A stretch of 64,000 nucleotides of DNA from NCBI RefSeq assembly GCF_009870125.1, contig NC_046683.1, positions 52,901,869 to 52,965,868 of the forward strand. Direction: 5' to 3'. The notes beneath the pieces were generated by a model. The model was not told the origin of the DNA. It did not search any database and was given only the letters and a program-made list of their open reading frames with translations. The stretch is from Drosophila pseudoobscura (Eukaryota; Arthropoda; Insecta; Diptera; Drosophilidae). This document shows, piece after piece, positions 12,140 through 23,888 of the stretch; position 1 is the first letter of the stretch, and every line of letters starts with the position of its first letter. A program made the translations under genes and the position numbers.

Positions 12140-12203
12140 ACACACACACACACACACACACACCAGTATGGGGGGCACTGTGTGTGTGTGTGTGTGTGTG
12201 TGT
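12140..12203. repeat. Facing CA and TG microsatellites forming a hairpin
   Basis: A (CA)n run at 12140-12163 is followed after about 15 bases by a (TG)n run at 12179-12203. The two are reverse complements, so a single strand can fold into a ~24-bp stem with a G-rich loop. Confidence 0.9.
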
Positions 12204-12364
12204 CCATATGGCGAGCAAATGCTAAAGAGCCTCCAGCATTCGGTTCGGTCGGATCTTGGAAATCTGCCGGGGATACTAGGATTCCCAGACCCCTCCTGGC
12301 GCTCAGAAATCAGAACATTTATAAGCTAAACCCCAAAATTAGCACACGTGCGGCAGGGAAGGGC

Positions 12365-12389
12365 CGGACGGACGGACGGACGGACGGAC
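12365..12389. repeat. GGAC tetranucleotide array
   Basis: About six uninterrupted GGAC units. Confidence 0.85.
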
Positions 12390-12849
12390 CTCTGTGTGGC
12401 GCCCCGATGATGATGATAGACCGAACCACTAAGCCACAAGCACAAGCACAAGCCTGACCCCTGAGCAAATACATATGCCATCAATATCCGATGCCCTCCA
12501 ACGCCATCGCCAACGCCATGCCTTTCTTCCTTCCATCCATCGATGGAGAGAGAGTGGGTGGGGGTGTCGGTGTCCCTTTCCGTGGTACCAGCACCACAGC
12601 TGACAGCTGGACGACGACGACGTCGACGACGGAGGTGGACTTATCAGTGTGCCCATCTGTGTTAATGATGCCATAGCTTTTCGATAGCCGATGGGTTGCT
12701 GGGATCCGCTGAGCACACGTGCACCAGGGGAGACACACACGCACACACACACACACAGCAGTCGATAAGAGTCATCCCTTTTACTCGTATTTTCCCAAAT
12801 ATCAGCTGTGATAAGACCTTTTGGTAAACTACACGACACATGGGGGCCA

Positions 12850-12880
<31 letters not shown>

Positions 12881-13904
12881 CGCCACCGCCATCGGCAGTC
12901 AATTGTGGAGCTTCGGTCGCAAAGTCGTTAACCCCTTTAGTGGGTAATGCAGCCTGATTGATTTGTTGCTACTGCCGCGTTGCGTTGCATCGGTTGCAAG
13001 GTTCTGGGAGACCATAGAGTCTGGGTCTACCATTCAATGGAATCGTGTCCGCCCCCATTCCATATTGATCGATGACTCCATGACCAGCGATCGGTGAGGG
13101 GTTGAGAGGACCAAGGGAAGCGTGTGCCACTGGATTTCCGGGCAAAGCCCCACCCACTCGTATGTAAAACATATCAAAGCAACAATCGGTTGATTGCAAT
13201 CCCTGGACTGTCCAGCCACTCGGGTAACAGATACACATCTGCGGAGAAGCACACTTCAATGTCCTTTCGAGACGAGCCTACGGCACTGGCACTTTCAATC
13301 AAATGTGACGCACAAGGGCGTTGCACGGTCTTAAAAAAGTAGAGGACTAGCAGAGACAGGAGCCCGAGTATTGGGTGTCTGCTGGTCGAAGTACTCGAAC
13401 ACTCGTTTTGCTCTTGTTTTTGCAGCCTGTTTCTGTCACCTTTCCTTGTCCACTTGGGGGACTCGGACTGCCCCGAGATGCCGGAGTTCTTGCTTTTTTT
13501 TCCGCCTGTCCAGCACAGATATTGGAGACCTACTGGGGCCCACTACAAAAAGTCCCTCAAGTGAGGGGGAAGCTGCAGCCCCGGGGCATGGCAGAGCACT
13601 TGAGTCTTCAATGCTTCGAATCGATAGAGAGCCTTCGCTACGCCCTTCAGCGGGACTACAAATTGGAGTTTCGGCTTTTCTTGGCCATATGCCGTGGCGG
13701 TGCGGTGCGAACCCTGGCTAATTGCCGGCGAGAGACAAAGGAGGCTGCGCCGCCAGCCTCAGCCAGGAAACAGACAAATATTTACAGTACGCACTCGCTT
13801 TAATTGCCCTGCGGTTGGTTGACCTTTCCCCTACCCTCCTCCATGGCCATCCCCGGCCATCCCTGCCGCCGGACACGGGTACCGCCGACATCTGGCGTTG
13901 AAAT

Positions 13905-14108
13905 GTGAGTACACATCAGCTGTGACCAAGGACGTACCGCAAATATTTTCCTCGCCAATCGAGGGCGGGAATAGCCGACGGGAGATTGTGCTAGTGCCGG
14001 GATATACATAGTTCCTTGGATCTGTTTTGATTGTCTTAACGAGTGTACAGGCCCCAGTTTCTAGTGGGTCTTTGCCAATCGTTGCGGCGTGACTAATAGG
14101 CCTTTCAG
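13905..14108 (+). other. Possible 5'-leader intron of the AIG1/ADTRP-like gene
   Basis: A donor-like GTGAGT (13905-13910) and an acceptor CCTTTCAG ending at 14108 bracket 204 bases directly before the coding exon. If used, the leader exon would end at GAAAT and splice about 47-71 bases before the start codon. This rests on splice motifs only. Confidence 0.25.
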
Positions 14109-14179
14109 ACCAATTGCAGTACGTATTAGCGCCATTAGTGGCCGTGGCAGAGGCAATGCAAGGGCCAGTCGCAGAACCG

Positions 14180-14899
14180 ATGGAGAGAGGCAACGTTTTT
14201 GCCAACGCGTACAAGACGCGGCTGCTGCTGCACCTCGCAGCCTCCACGCACCTCGGGTACGCCACCTACTACGACTACGTGTACGCGCAGCTGCCCCCGC
14301 TGGCGGTGGAGATGGGCCTGGAGGCGCCGATTGGGGGCAAGCTGAAGTACATGACCTTCCTGTGCGGCCTGCTGCAGTTCACGTACTACAGCCTGGCCCT
14401 GGCCTACGACGTCGTCCGGGTCCGGCGACTGAAGCTGCTGCGCGACTACATGCTGGCCAGCTTTGTGGTGCCCCTGGCCCTGACCGTGAGCCTGACCTTC
14501 TGGACGCTCTATGCCATCGATCGGGAGTCTATCTACCCCGGCCTGCTGGACCTCATCTACCCCGTCTGGCTGAACCAAACGATGCACACGATCGTCGTGG
14601 TCTACGCCCTCGTCGAGCTCTGCGTCACGCAGCACCGCTACCCGGCGCGCAGCAAGGGCCTGGCCGGCCTGGGCGCCTTCCTGGTGGCCTATCTGGCCTG
14701 GATTCACTACGTCTGGCTGAGGACCGGCGTCTGGGCGTATCCCTTTCTGGGCGCCCTAGCCGGACCCGTGCGACTCGTCTTCTTCGCGGTGATCGTGGTC
14801 CTGGCCTTCGCCTACTACCTGTTCGGCGAGCGGATGAACTCCATTCTCTGGCCGCGGGCGAACTGCGGCGGCGGGCGGCGCTGGAGCAGCAGCGAATAG
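14180..14899 (+). CDS. AIG1/ADTRP-family membrane threonine hydrolase
   Basis: 239 residues in one exon. The family (AIG1, ADTRP) comprises multi-pass membrane enzymes that hydrolyse fatty-acid esters of hydroxy fatty acids, using a threonine and a histidine. Both are present in their conserved settings: T59 in GGKLKYMTFLCGLLQ and H136 in IYPVWLNQTMHT. Other family marks are RESIYP at 115-120, RYP..SKGL after the histidine, a TGVWAYPF loop and a terminal GERMNSILW. There are about five or six membrane spans. Length fits ADTRP (about 230). I chose ATG 14180, since its product matches the family's length; ATG 14156 in the same frame would add eight residues. Codon use is strongly GC3-biased. 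The coding part has no intron, which could mean a retrocopy, though a leader intron is possible upstream. Substrate in flies is unknown. The long minus-strand frame inside it is a shadow. Confidence 0.93.
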   Translation: MERGNVFANAYKTRLLLHLAASTHLGYATYYDYVYAQLPPLAVEMGLEAPIGGKLKYMTFLCGLLQFTYYSLALAYDVVRVRRLKLLRDYMLASFVVPLALTVSLTFWTLYAIDRESIYPGLLDLIYPVWLNQTMHTIVVVYALVELCVTQHRYPARSKGLAGLGAFLVAYLAWIHYVWLRTGVWAYPFLGALAGPVRLVFFAVIVVLAFAYYLFGERMNSILWPRANCGGGRRWSSSE

Positions 14900-17800
14900 T
14901 CGCGGACTAAAAATCCATTCTGTATTATGAAAATGATATTGTGAGAATTTTACTAATGGAAGGAGGCAAGGCTGAATAGAGCCATTTCCGCCTTCTGCGT
15001 GTGGAAGGATGACATCTGCATGGTCGTCCCTACCCCTGGGGCGGATGGTCGAAGGTCGACGAGCATTGGCAACCAAAATTGACTTGTAAGTGTGCGCCCA
15101 ACGCCAGAGTCTGGCCTTCCATTCAGTTGCGGTCGACAAACCGTGGCATTAACCCGAATCGATTGGTCGCACTCTCAATGGCTGGGGTTTTTCGAAGGCG
15201 TTGCCACAGATTATCGATCAGAGGAGAACTACAAAAGACTCCGTAACGAGGCTGTGCCAACAGAACCCTTAACACAGACAATGCCTCGCCTCTAGATGGG
15301 TTTCATCTGAGATCAGAGCCCCCTTCAGTGCGAGAAACTGCCATCTTGAGCCAAAATCAAGCCTTTCTCCATGTCGATTCTGTCGGGCAACGTGCGTGCT
15401 CTGTTTGGTGTCGATTTAGTATCAGATTCATAAGTCATTGCCGCGCTGCCAGCTGGCAGAGGGACACCGATGCAGACTCCGATTCAGACTTCGATTCAGA
15501 CTTCGATTCAGACTTCGATTCAGACCTCGATTCCTATTCCTATTCGCTCAAGTCACGTGTTGTCGGCTGCCAAATGGCAACATGGAAATGGAAATGGCAA
15601 TGGCAATGGCAATTTCAGCTGCCGGCAGAAACGGACTCGGCAGAAACAGCTGAATCACTCAATCCTTTCAGCACGGGGCCAGGACTATCCGATGATAGTG
15701 CCAGTCGGAGGGGGTTCCAATTTCAGGGGAAATTCATGACGTGCCGTGCTGGGACTGGGACTGGGACAGAGGCACAGCAGACGGCCGGCCACTTGTGCTA
15801 AAAATATTTCAATATTGAACGCAGAACAGCTGAAATCCATTCAGGCTGGCATTTCGGATTGTTTATTGTTTACCGGAACCAGGCAAACCGAACCGAGCCG
15901 ATAATGCCGGAAACGTGTGTTTCATGTGCCGGCAGGGGATGTCCTGTTAGAGCACCGCACAGTGGTGCACAATACACAATAGTTCTGCATAAAGATACAC
16001 ATATATTCTCGATGGGGATCTGCATGCAGGGCCAACCTTGGACTGGACTCCTTGGGGTACTATATATTTTTTCATAGCTAATGATGCCCGCTGATAACCA
16101 CTGTGCTCTGTGCTCTGTGCTCTGCCTGCGATCCGGATACCCTTCAATTGCTGTGCTGTGCCCGACCCAGGTACTCGGGCACAGACAGCATGCAAATGAC
16201 CGACAGCAGTCCTGTCTGCTAGTGGGGCAGGATGTGCCGGGATATGTGTCAGCTGTCGCTCGATCCCCGCTGCTGGATCGAAACTTGGATCTGTGTATTC
16301 CTGCATTGATGGCCACCCTTTGGAAACAATGTGTAACATTAGATCAAAGGCAAGCCACAAGCCCCTCAATCCGAAGGTCCTTTATGCGATCGATGCCTCA
16401 GCTCCAAGGCGTTCCAGAGATGCAGTCGTCATCCACAATCGATTCTGATTCATGGTAAACTTTTGCAATTAAGTGGGTTAATAGTTCTTTGCCGGTAAGC
16501 CTCAATGTAACCTCCCTCTTTGTCTCCAGACGAGGGAAGCTCCTCCCTGCCCCTCCATTCACGGATGTGGATGTGAATGTGGATGGGTCGGTGGCATCTT
16601 TTGTGAAATCTCGCCCCCTAATTGCGCACGTCAAAAGGAATCACACGACTCCTCCCGAACATGCCACCGACGCGCAAAACAACAAAGCGAATTTCCTCGT
16701 TGTCGTTGTTGCAGACACGGAACGGCAGTGGCATGCATCAATTTGTGCAACATGGCGAAATTTCACGCGTTTCGCGGACGAGCCAAGAGGGGGGAGCACG
16801 GCACCCGCGGACAGAAAGTTTAATCAATGCTGACAGAAGACAATGGCACCGGGAAACGGGAAACGGGTAACGCCCTCGACGCCCTGCCATCCCCGAGAAA
16901 AAAAGATGGAACGGAAGGCTCTCCGCTTTGGGGCACTGAAGCTGTTGCTACCCTTCCCGATCCAGGCCATATACTGCTCGCAGGAGAGAGAGGGGGGGTC
17001 CGTGATGGGTGCTACAGTCGGGATACCCCCTCTCGGAAGGGTATAGTGATTACCGCCAAAGGGGTGCGACCCACCACCACCTCATAGCGAGGACTGACTG
17101 ATGTGCTCCCCAGACTCCGTCTCCGTTCGCCGTTCGCCGTGCTCCTTGCTCCATTCCTAATAAACATAAATTGCTGATTTGAAAGTGATTCTCGGAGCCA
17201 CCGCAGCAGCGGGGACCCCGGCTGAAGGCTGGCCTGGAAGCACGTTGAGCACGTCTCAAATTCACGCGAGTTTTTTTGCATAAACGCGAGAAAAAAGGGG
17301 ACTTCCGTGGGCGCTACTTGCCGGCAACATGTGTTGCTGCGTGTGGCACAGCACAGAGTGGCGTATCACGATTGCGGCAATCAACAAATGGAGCGGCAAT
17401 CTGCCATTCGTCACAGGAGAGGGAGACAGGGACACTGGGAGACAGGGAGACTGGGAGCAGAGCCGCAGTTCTTTCCGGATCAGAGATGGACACGTGACAC
17501 ACAGTGTCAGAGATGTCACCGCAGACTCCTCAATTGATTGCCTGATGCCTCGATAACTATATATCTGTATATCTGTATATAGGAATAGTCCCCAGAACCA
17601 ATCACTCCCTGTTCTAATTCGAAATCGGATTCTACGGCCCATGCGATACACTCCGCCTTCTATCACGAGAGCATAGCCCAGCATTTGGTGGGGCGTGGGG
17701 GCGTGGGGGCGTGGGGCAGGGTGTGCGTTGCAGGAATATACTCTCGTACGGTTCTCGTATATATTTACAAATTCAAACAAGTCCCGCGTGGAGGAGGGCC

Positions 17801-20156
17801 GCGGAGGGACAAATAAAAACGTCATGTTGCTGGATGGAGCTTCTGTCACTTGATGAGGAAAGATGCTAACGCTAAATTCGTTTGTGTGTGTGTGTGTGTG
17901 TGTGTGTGGGTGTGTGTTGAACACAAAATGTGGCAGACATTTCCATTTGCCACTTTGTAAAACGCGCACAGGGGGAAATGAGTAAAAATCGCGCTCAGGA
18001 AAATCCATAAGCAGCAAGTACTCGTACGAGTATGTCCCCTGGGAGGCAGCAGGAGCAGGAGCAGTAGCAGGAGCAGGAGCAGGAATGGAATCACATCAAG
18101 GATTTGTTACTACTTGAGATGGGGTAGCAGCCCCTATACAGGGCCGTTGGTCGGTGGCACACCTTGGCGCTGAGCAGAAAGTAATTTCTTGTGGCAGACG
18201 CGCATTGTTGGCATTTTGTTGGTTGAGGTTTCTCTCCCACTCCCACTCCCATACCGTCTCCGGCCACGACCACAGCATCCGGAATCCACTCTGCAGCCAC
18301 AGCCGGAATGCGCGGAATTTGCTTATAAGAAATTCTATTTCTGTGATTGTCGCACGACTTTACATAAGCATATAAATTATGTGCGAAAGTTTTTCGGGGG
18401 CTCCGAGGCACAGATGTTCAAGGTGGCACTGTGGCACGATGCCACGATGGCACGGAACGGGTGGTGGCGGGTGCTGAACCGAACATGCGACACTTTTAAT
18501 TATGTGGCATTGCCGATTCCCTAACCATGTCCCCCGCCTCCATCACCATCACCATCACCATCAGCATCTCCATCTGTCTCTGCCACCAGGTGCCTACGTC
18601 TCTCTCTCTCTCTCTATCACCGGATTCATTCGAAATTTAAATAATAAAATCATGTTGACCTGTCAGTCACCTCTTTCCGCCGATAGCTGAAGGAGTGCAA
18701 GGAGGCAGTATTCTTCCTTCCAATGATAACTTTTTTATAGTCTTATCCAATTCGAAACTGAAGTCCGAGGGGCTGGCAGCCCAAAGTTTTGGCATAGTTT
18801 TGCGGCCCAACATTCCGGAAAGAAAACTCGTATGGTAGATGGCAGTGGGCCTATTTCGGCACTTCCCACTTCCACTCCCACTCCCATCCCCCCAAAGAAT
18901 GCTCAACTTTAATTATCAAAAAATTGTTTCATGTACTGCAAAGAACATCGAAGCACCCCGACAACCACCGCCACCCCCATCCCCACGCCGGCTCCAGCTC
19001 CAGCTCGAGACAACAAGCAAGTTTTTGCCCCAGCAGCAGCGCCACTAAAACAACACTACTCGGTTGCCACAGAGTAATAAGTGCACGACGAGGGAATTTA
19101 AATTAAGTTACCAACTTTGCATATTAAGCCCTTTTAACCCGACACACATACCCGTACCCGTACCACACACACACACAGAGAGAGAGAGAACGACCCACCG
19201 ACCCATAGACCCATAGACCCACACCCGTCGGAGTGTAATTTGCCAATACTCGTAGCACTTACCCTACCACACACCGCCACACTGCCACACACTGCCACAC
19301 CTCATGTGTAATGGCCACTGGATACGAGGCAGAAGCAGAAGCAGGAATTCGAGTTGGTTCTGACCAGGACTGGTCGACCCAAAGGCTTACACGTAGCCCA
19401 TTATAATGTCCAGCTTGTGGCTCATTCGAGTGTCGCAGTGTCTTAATGCCACGAATATGAGCTCTCGTACCCCCAAGAGTCCATCCAACCGCATTTAGGA
19501 CATTCGAATTTTGGAAATAATGAATGAACACACCAATGAATGAACCAATGAATCATCTGACTATGCAGGCCTCTAATTCGAGTCGAACTACAGTCATAAA
19601 TGCCAAAAACAAGTTGGGCACTTCACTGTCCCTATCATTTGTTAGAGTATTTCACACGACCTGCCATTTCCATTGCCATTGCCATTGCCATTGCCCTTGC
19701 CATTGCCATTGCCATTGATTTCAGTTTCAGTTTCAGTGGCTTTTACGACTTCGACAGTTCCGGAATTGTTTTGCGGCTGGGGAGGGAGACGGAGATGGCC
19801 ATTAAAACCGCACGGGCAGCACTTTTATTGTACGAGTCGCAGTAGGTGTTGTCAGGCCCATTCTGGATTGGCTGTCGATACGAATAATGCCATTAGATAC
19901 ATGCATACGTACGTACCCGCCGCATAGCCATAATCAAATGCAATCAACTGTTAACAATTTATGACGTTTATTACATTTTTAATGCCATCTTTATTCGTTG
20001 AGCTTGTATCCTGGCATCCTGCCCCCGCTTTCCAGCCTGTATCTGTGGGAAAGTGTCTTCTGCCTCTGCCTATTTTGGCGTAAAAGTTCGATTGGATTCC
20101 ACACAAGAGCCAGGGGATCGATACATACAGCCCACCCCTCCCTGCCACAGCAGAAA
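14900..20156. other. Intergenic, no supported gene
   Basis: It contains a 12-base array (GATTCAGACTTC units, 15479-15534), a TG run near 17883-17907, GGGGCGT units near 17694-17714, an AGGAGC run near 18050-18084, GCCATT near 19672-19715 and several short C-rich tracts. Open frames here either lack an ATG or follow the repeats. Confidence 0.45.
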
Positions 20157-20446
20157 GCACTGCTTGCAGGATCACTTAAGGGAAAACGAACCAAACCTTC
20201 AGGTCTTCGCAGGGCACTGCTTGTACCAAAGCTTCAGGCTTAACGATTTAACTGCTTGCAGGCTTATTTCAAGGACAGAAGCAAAAAACCTTCAGGTCCT
20301 CGCAGGGCACTGCTTGTACCAAAGCTTCAGGTTTAGCGATTGAACTGCTTGCAGGCTTATTTCAAGGACAGAAGCACAAAACCTTCAGGTCTTCAGGTGA
20401 ACTGCTTTTAGAATCATTTCAAGGGAAAACGAACCAAACCTTCAGG
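20157..20446. repeat. 93-bp tandem array, about three copies
   Basis: A unit containing AAACCTTCAGGTC..GCAGGGCACTG, then TTGTACCAAAGCTTCAGG and ACTGCTTGCAGGCTTATTTC repeats with exactly 93-base spacing at 20193, 20286 and 20379. The last copy is degenerate. Because 93 is a multiple of three, one plus-strand frame reads the same peptide in successive copies (NLQVFAGHCLYQSFR / NLQVLAGHCLYQSFR). No start signal or family match supports translation. Confidence 0.85.
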
Positions 20447-20823
20447 TTTAAAAAGTCCAACATCTAATCCTGAGACACGAACAGTGCACCGCCGTGTCTT
20501 TTCTCTCTATTTCGGGATTTACACGTTTCAAGACTAAACACCTAATGGCTTCCACGAAGCAGATTGCCAACGGGCAGAGCAGAACACCCAATGCCACCCA
20601 CGAGTACATAGGTATATGCATATCAGAGTGCATCTTTTATCAACAGAACTCCTTGCGGGACTAGTGTCCATTTGGCTTTTATTGCGTGAATGAAAAACCA
20701 GTCCCTAATTACCTCAGCCATGCTATCAATAATCCTGGAGACCCTCCTTCCGATAGCCTCTTGAATGCTTTGGCCATGCCAATTGACCATGCCCCATAGA
20801 AATTGTATAACTTTAATACGAAT

Positions 20824-21664
20824 TTACCGAAGAACTGCAATGGGAAAGTCCACAAAAGCCCTACTAAAAGGAGCACAGTGAAAAGTATCTTCAATCGGAA
20901 GATTCCTCGCAGCTGCACCCGATTTCATATAGCTTCCTCTGGGAGCAAGGGGCCAGAAGTGTTCTTCTGACTGTCCTGCATGGCTGGACATTCGAGATTT
21001 TGTTAAGGAACAAGAATCCGCCTCGCACAGTCCATTATGCACACCCGAAATATTAAGCGAAATCAAATCAAACGCCATCACCGTATTATTGATGTATCTC
21101 TCTATTTTGGGTTCGTCATCGATGTCCGATACTTTGCGAATGCCCAGGGGGCTTGCCCCGTAGTTTTGAATAGATAAATACATCGGATAAATACATACAT
21201 CTGGCTGCGTGTGCTGTTCCTGGCCCATCGACTTGATTTGGGGAACGGAAATACGAGTATTATCCATTGCAAAAGTCACGTATGCCACAAGGTCGAAGTC
21301 CGTCGGGGCTGATGCTGGGGCTGGAAAAGAGGTGTCCGCAGCCGCATGGCAACATCTACAATTCCACCTCTACGGTTACCGCTACTGGGGCAGACCGGGG
21401 CAGGGCAGGGCAGGGCGTGATCGTTATGACGCTCGATCTTCTTTGTTTCGATTGACGTGCGGCGGTCGCTGAGCCGTGAATGCCGATCGGTTCCGTGCTT
21501 GCGCCGTTGCCAAGAAGGAAATGAATGTCAATTACTCTCGCACACCATTAGCACACAATCGTGGGCATCAAACTGGGGGGAGAATACGTATCCGAAGCGG
21601 TCATCAAACTCCCATGATAATGTCGCCACGAGCCGACGAGAGCGTTCTCTGAAGGAGTCTAAAA
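20824..21664 (-). CDS. Possible two-exon fragment of an unrecognised gene
   Basis: Model complement(join(20824..21320,21536..21664)). Exon A follows an acceptor (TTGTCGATTTTAG) and reads SFRERSRRLVATLSWEFDD... to MVCE, ending at a weak donor GAGA|GTAATT. Exon B follows CTCTTTTCCAG and joins in frame (phase 1), giving ...PTDFDLVAYVTFAMDNTRISV... and an open run of 165 codons to TAA. AATAAA occurs about 143 bases past the stop (20681-20676). Amino-acid balance looks protein-like with N-glycosylation-type sites (NNT, NIS). The start is not resolved; an ATG at about 21800 continues in frame without the first acceptor. A second open frame at 20709-20915 has a membrane-span-like run (ILFTVLLLVGLLWTFPLQFF) and could be the real last exon after another splice. 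I do not recognise the family. Confidence 0.35.
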
Positions 21665-21875
21665 TCGACAATATATACAGCCAATATGCGTGTATACATT
21701 GACAGTACAACCCTTCAACTGTGAGCGTCTTGTTTAGGCAGGTCTGACTGTGACCGAGTCGAAAGATGCGCTTCAGTTGCCGTGCGATTTGCATTGGCGC
21801 CCTCCCCAAAGATTCGTTCACCTTTCGATCTGACCACAGACACACAAGCCCGTACATGGGCACACACACATACAT

Positions 21876-23831
21876 ATATGTATATTCGTATGTATGGACG
21901 AGTATCCAAAGATATAGAAGCTCAGATGTATGCGCTGTATCTGCGATTGGCGTGGCTTTTGATTGATTGCTTCGGAATCATCGCCTCTGGTCGTATGCTA
22001 ATTAATTTGAGAATCGGTTAGTATTTCAGCTCCAATGCAAATTTGTGTCTTGCGGTTTCATTGAACTCTCGGCGTGTGGCCTCCTGCATTTGGCAATGGC
22101 AATGGGGCGGTGGGGGTGGCGCTACGGGTTTGTCAGTATTCAGTTCCGGCAGTTCTGTGGCATACGCCCATAGAAAGCAGATTATTTTGGGTGGAAAATG
22201 ATCATCGTAATTAGGAGGAGAATCGTCAAGGTACTTTTTAATGATTCTTAAAGGCACGTGACTCTGACGCCATCGCCATCGCCATCGCCATCGCCATCGT
22301 TCAGGCCAGGCCAGGCCACCAGGAACGGCGCCAGTGACGTTCCCGCCGACCTTTGAGCACACCGACAATTCCGCACGTGTGCCCGTACCGGCCCGACGTC
22401 ACACATGTGCCGGTGACGACATCCAAAGATCCCGCAAAGAGAGTCGGGTCGTGGTCGCGGTCGTGGCCGTGGCCGGACCCGGGCTTGTGCCATTTGGTCT
22501 ACGTGTCTGTGTAGTTCTTTCTCTGGGGCGACCTACGTGACGTCTGGACATACGTGTTGTCTGGCTTTTGGGAGGGCATCAGATTCGTAAAACGCTTTTT
22601 AATGCAAATTAATTTACAATACAACCGACCATTCGGGACGAAGCAGTGATGTGAGGCATTTGCTGCAAGGAGATATCTTTCTCTTCTAGAGATACTCTTG
22701 GAACCATGCTTATGGATACGGGATATGGGATATGGCTATGGCAACGTGCCAGAAGAATGGTCTGCAAATATTACATGGATATTGAGCATTGTGGGTGCCC
22801 GTTCCTGGACAAAAGTTGCTTGTTTTTTGTTCATTCCGTTTGGCATCGTCGCACGGTTGGGTGCATGAAACGCACCACAGAGTGACAATGGAAGCCAGAG
22901 TCAGAGGCAGAGTCAGAGTCAGAGCCAGAGCCACAGAGAGAGAGAGAGAGGTGTTCCAGGGAACCGTATCCGTATCGCACCCAGAAAGAAGCTCTGTATG
23001 AATTTCGGTATGAAAAATGCCAACAATGGATGGGCTGGCACTGGAACTGGAACTGGGGCTTGGACTGGGACTGGGGCTGGGACTGGGGCTGGGCCTGTTT
23101 TGGCTTTGGTGAAAAGTCGAACGCGTTTTCAGAGCGGCGGAAAAGACCAAACATACATAATTTGCTCCATTGTTTCATATGCACTTTGTCTGTGCAGAGT
23201 GTCTTCCATTTGCCATTTGCCAGCAGAACGTAGAGTGTGTCTGTGTGTGGCCGTGGAGGGGAAATGCCACACAATGGCACGGCAATCAGCCAGCGCCAGA
23301 GCGCCACAGAGTTTCTCTTCTGCGGGCACCGCTTCGTGCGGCGAAAGTTTCATCATCATCATCATCAGATCTGCGTCGATTAACTGGGGCATTCAGATGG
23401 GGCATTCATCAATGTGCAACACATCCATGTATACGAGTATCTTCTATCTGCATCTCTTCCATGGAGTACAAGATCTTTCTATCTGGGGGAGTGACACATT
23501 CGATCGGCAAAGCACTTTAATCCATGGTTATTGTGAGTGAGTACACAGCGAATATCTGGCGATAAACCGTTTCATCCGTTATTCCTCGATGTTCCCTCTC
23601 TAATGCTAAGGGAATGGAATAGTCGGAATAGTGTCAGTATTACTATTGGCCCCCCCTCTCTCTGGTAACACGAGATCACAGTGCAACGGGTGGAAAGCAG
23701 ATGGCAGATGGCGGATGGCGGATAGCAGATAGCAGAGGGAGATGGAGACAGAGGGAGGAGAACAAGTCAAAAATTCTTGTACTGTGGCTGTCAGGCTTAT
23801 GGCCTGTCCTCCTGCCTCTATTAGCAGCCGT

Positions 23832-23888
<57 letters not shown>

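Larger units (their letters stand above)
3992..13904. other. Long microsatellite-rich intergenic stretch
   Basis: I find no supported gene here. It holds many short-period arrays: CCACTT units near 4603-4638, CCACTGCCACAG units near 4727-4763, GGACTC units near 4976-5008, GCT near 5100-5121, ATGT/TG near 8665-8705, CAGATA at 9314-9348, CATC at 9429-9456 and others listed separately. Most long open frames are translations of these arrays. Two less repetitive frames deserve mention. An ATG frame at 10931-11299 (122 codons) has AT-rich, non-biased codons. A frame at 6873-7169 begins with a hydrophobic run but has no ATG. Neither has a family match I can name. Confidence 0.5.

Noticed and set aside
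13375..13803. 142-codon plus-strand frame upstream of the AIG1/ADTRP-like gene
   Set aside because: It starts at GTG and crosses a good polypyrimidine-acceptor sequence (ending near 13513), so it is unlikely to be one exon; it might contain a leader exon, but nothing fixes its limits.
14135..14707. 190-codon minus-strand frame
   Set aside because: It is the antisense shadow of the AIG1/ADTRP-like gene; GC-rich third positions on the real strand keep stops out of the opposite frame.
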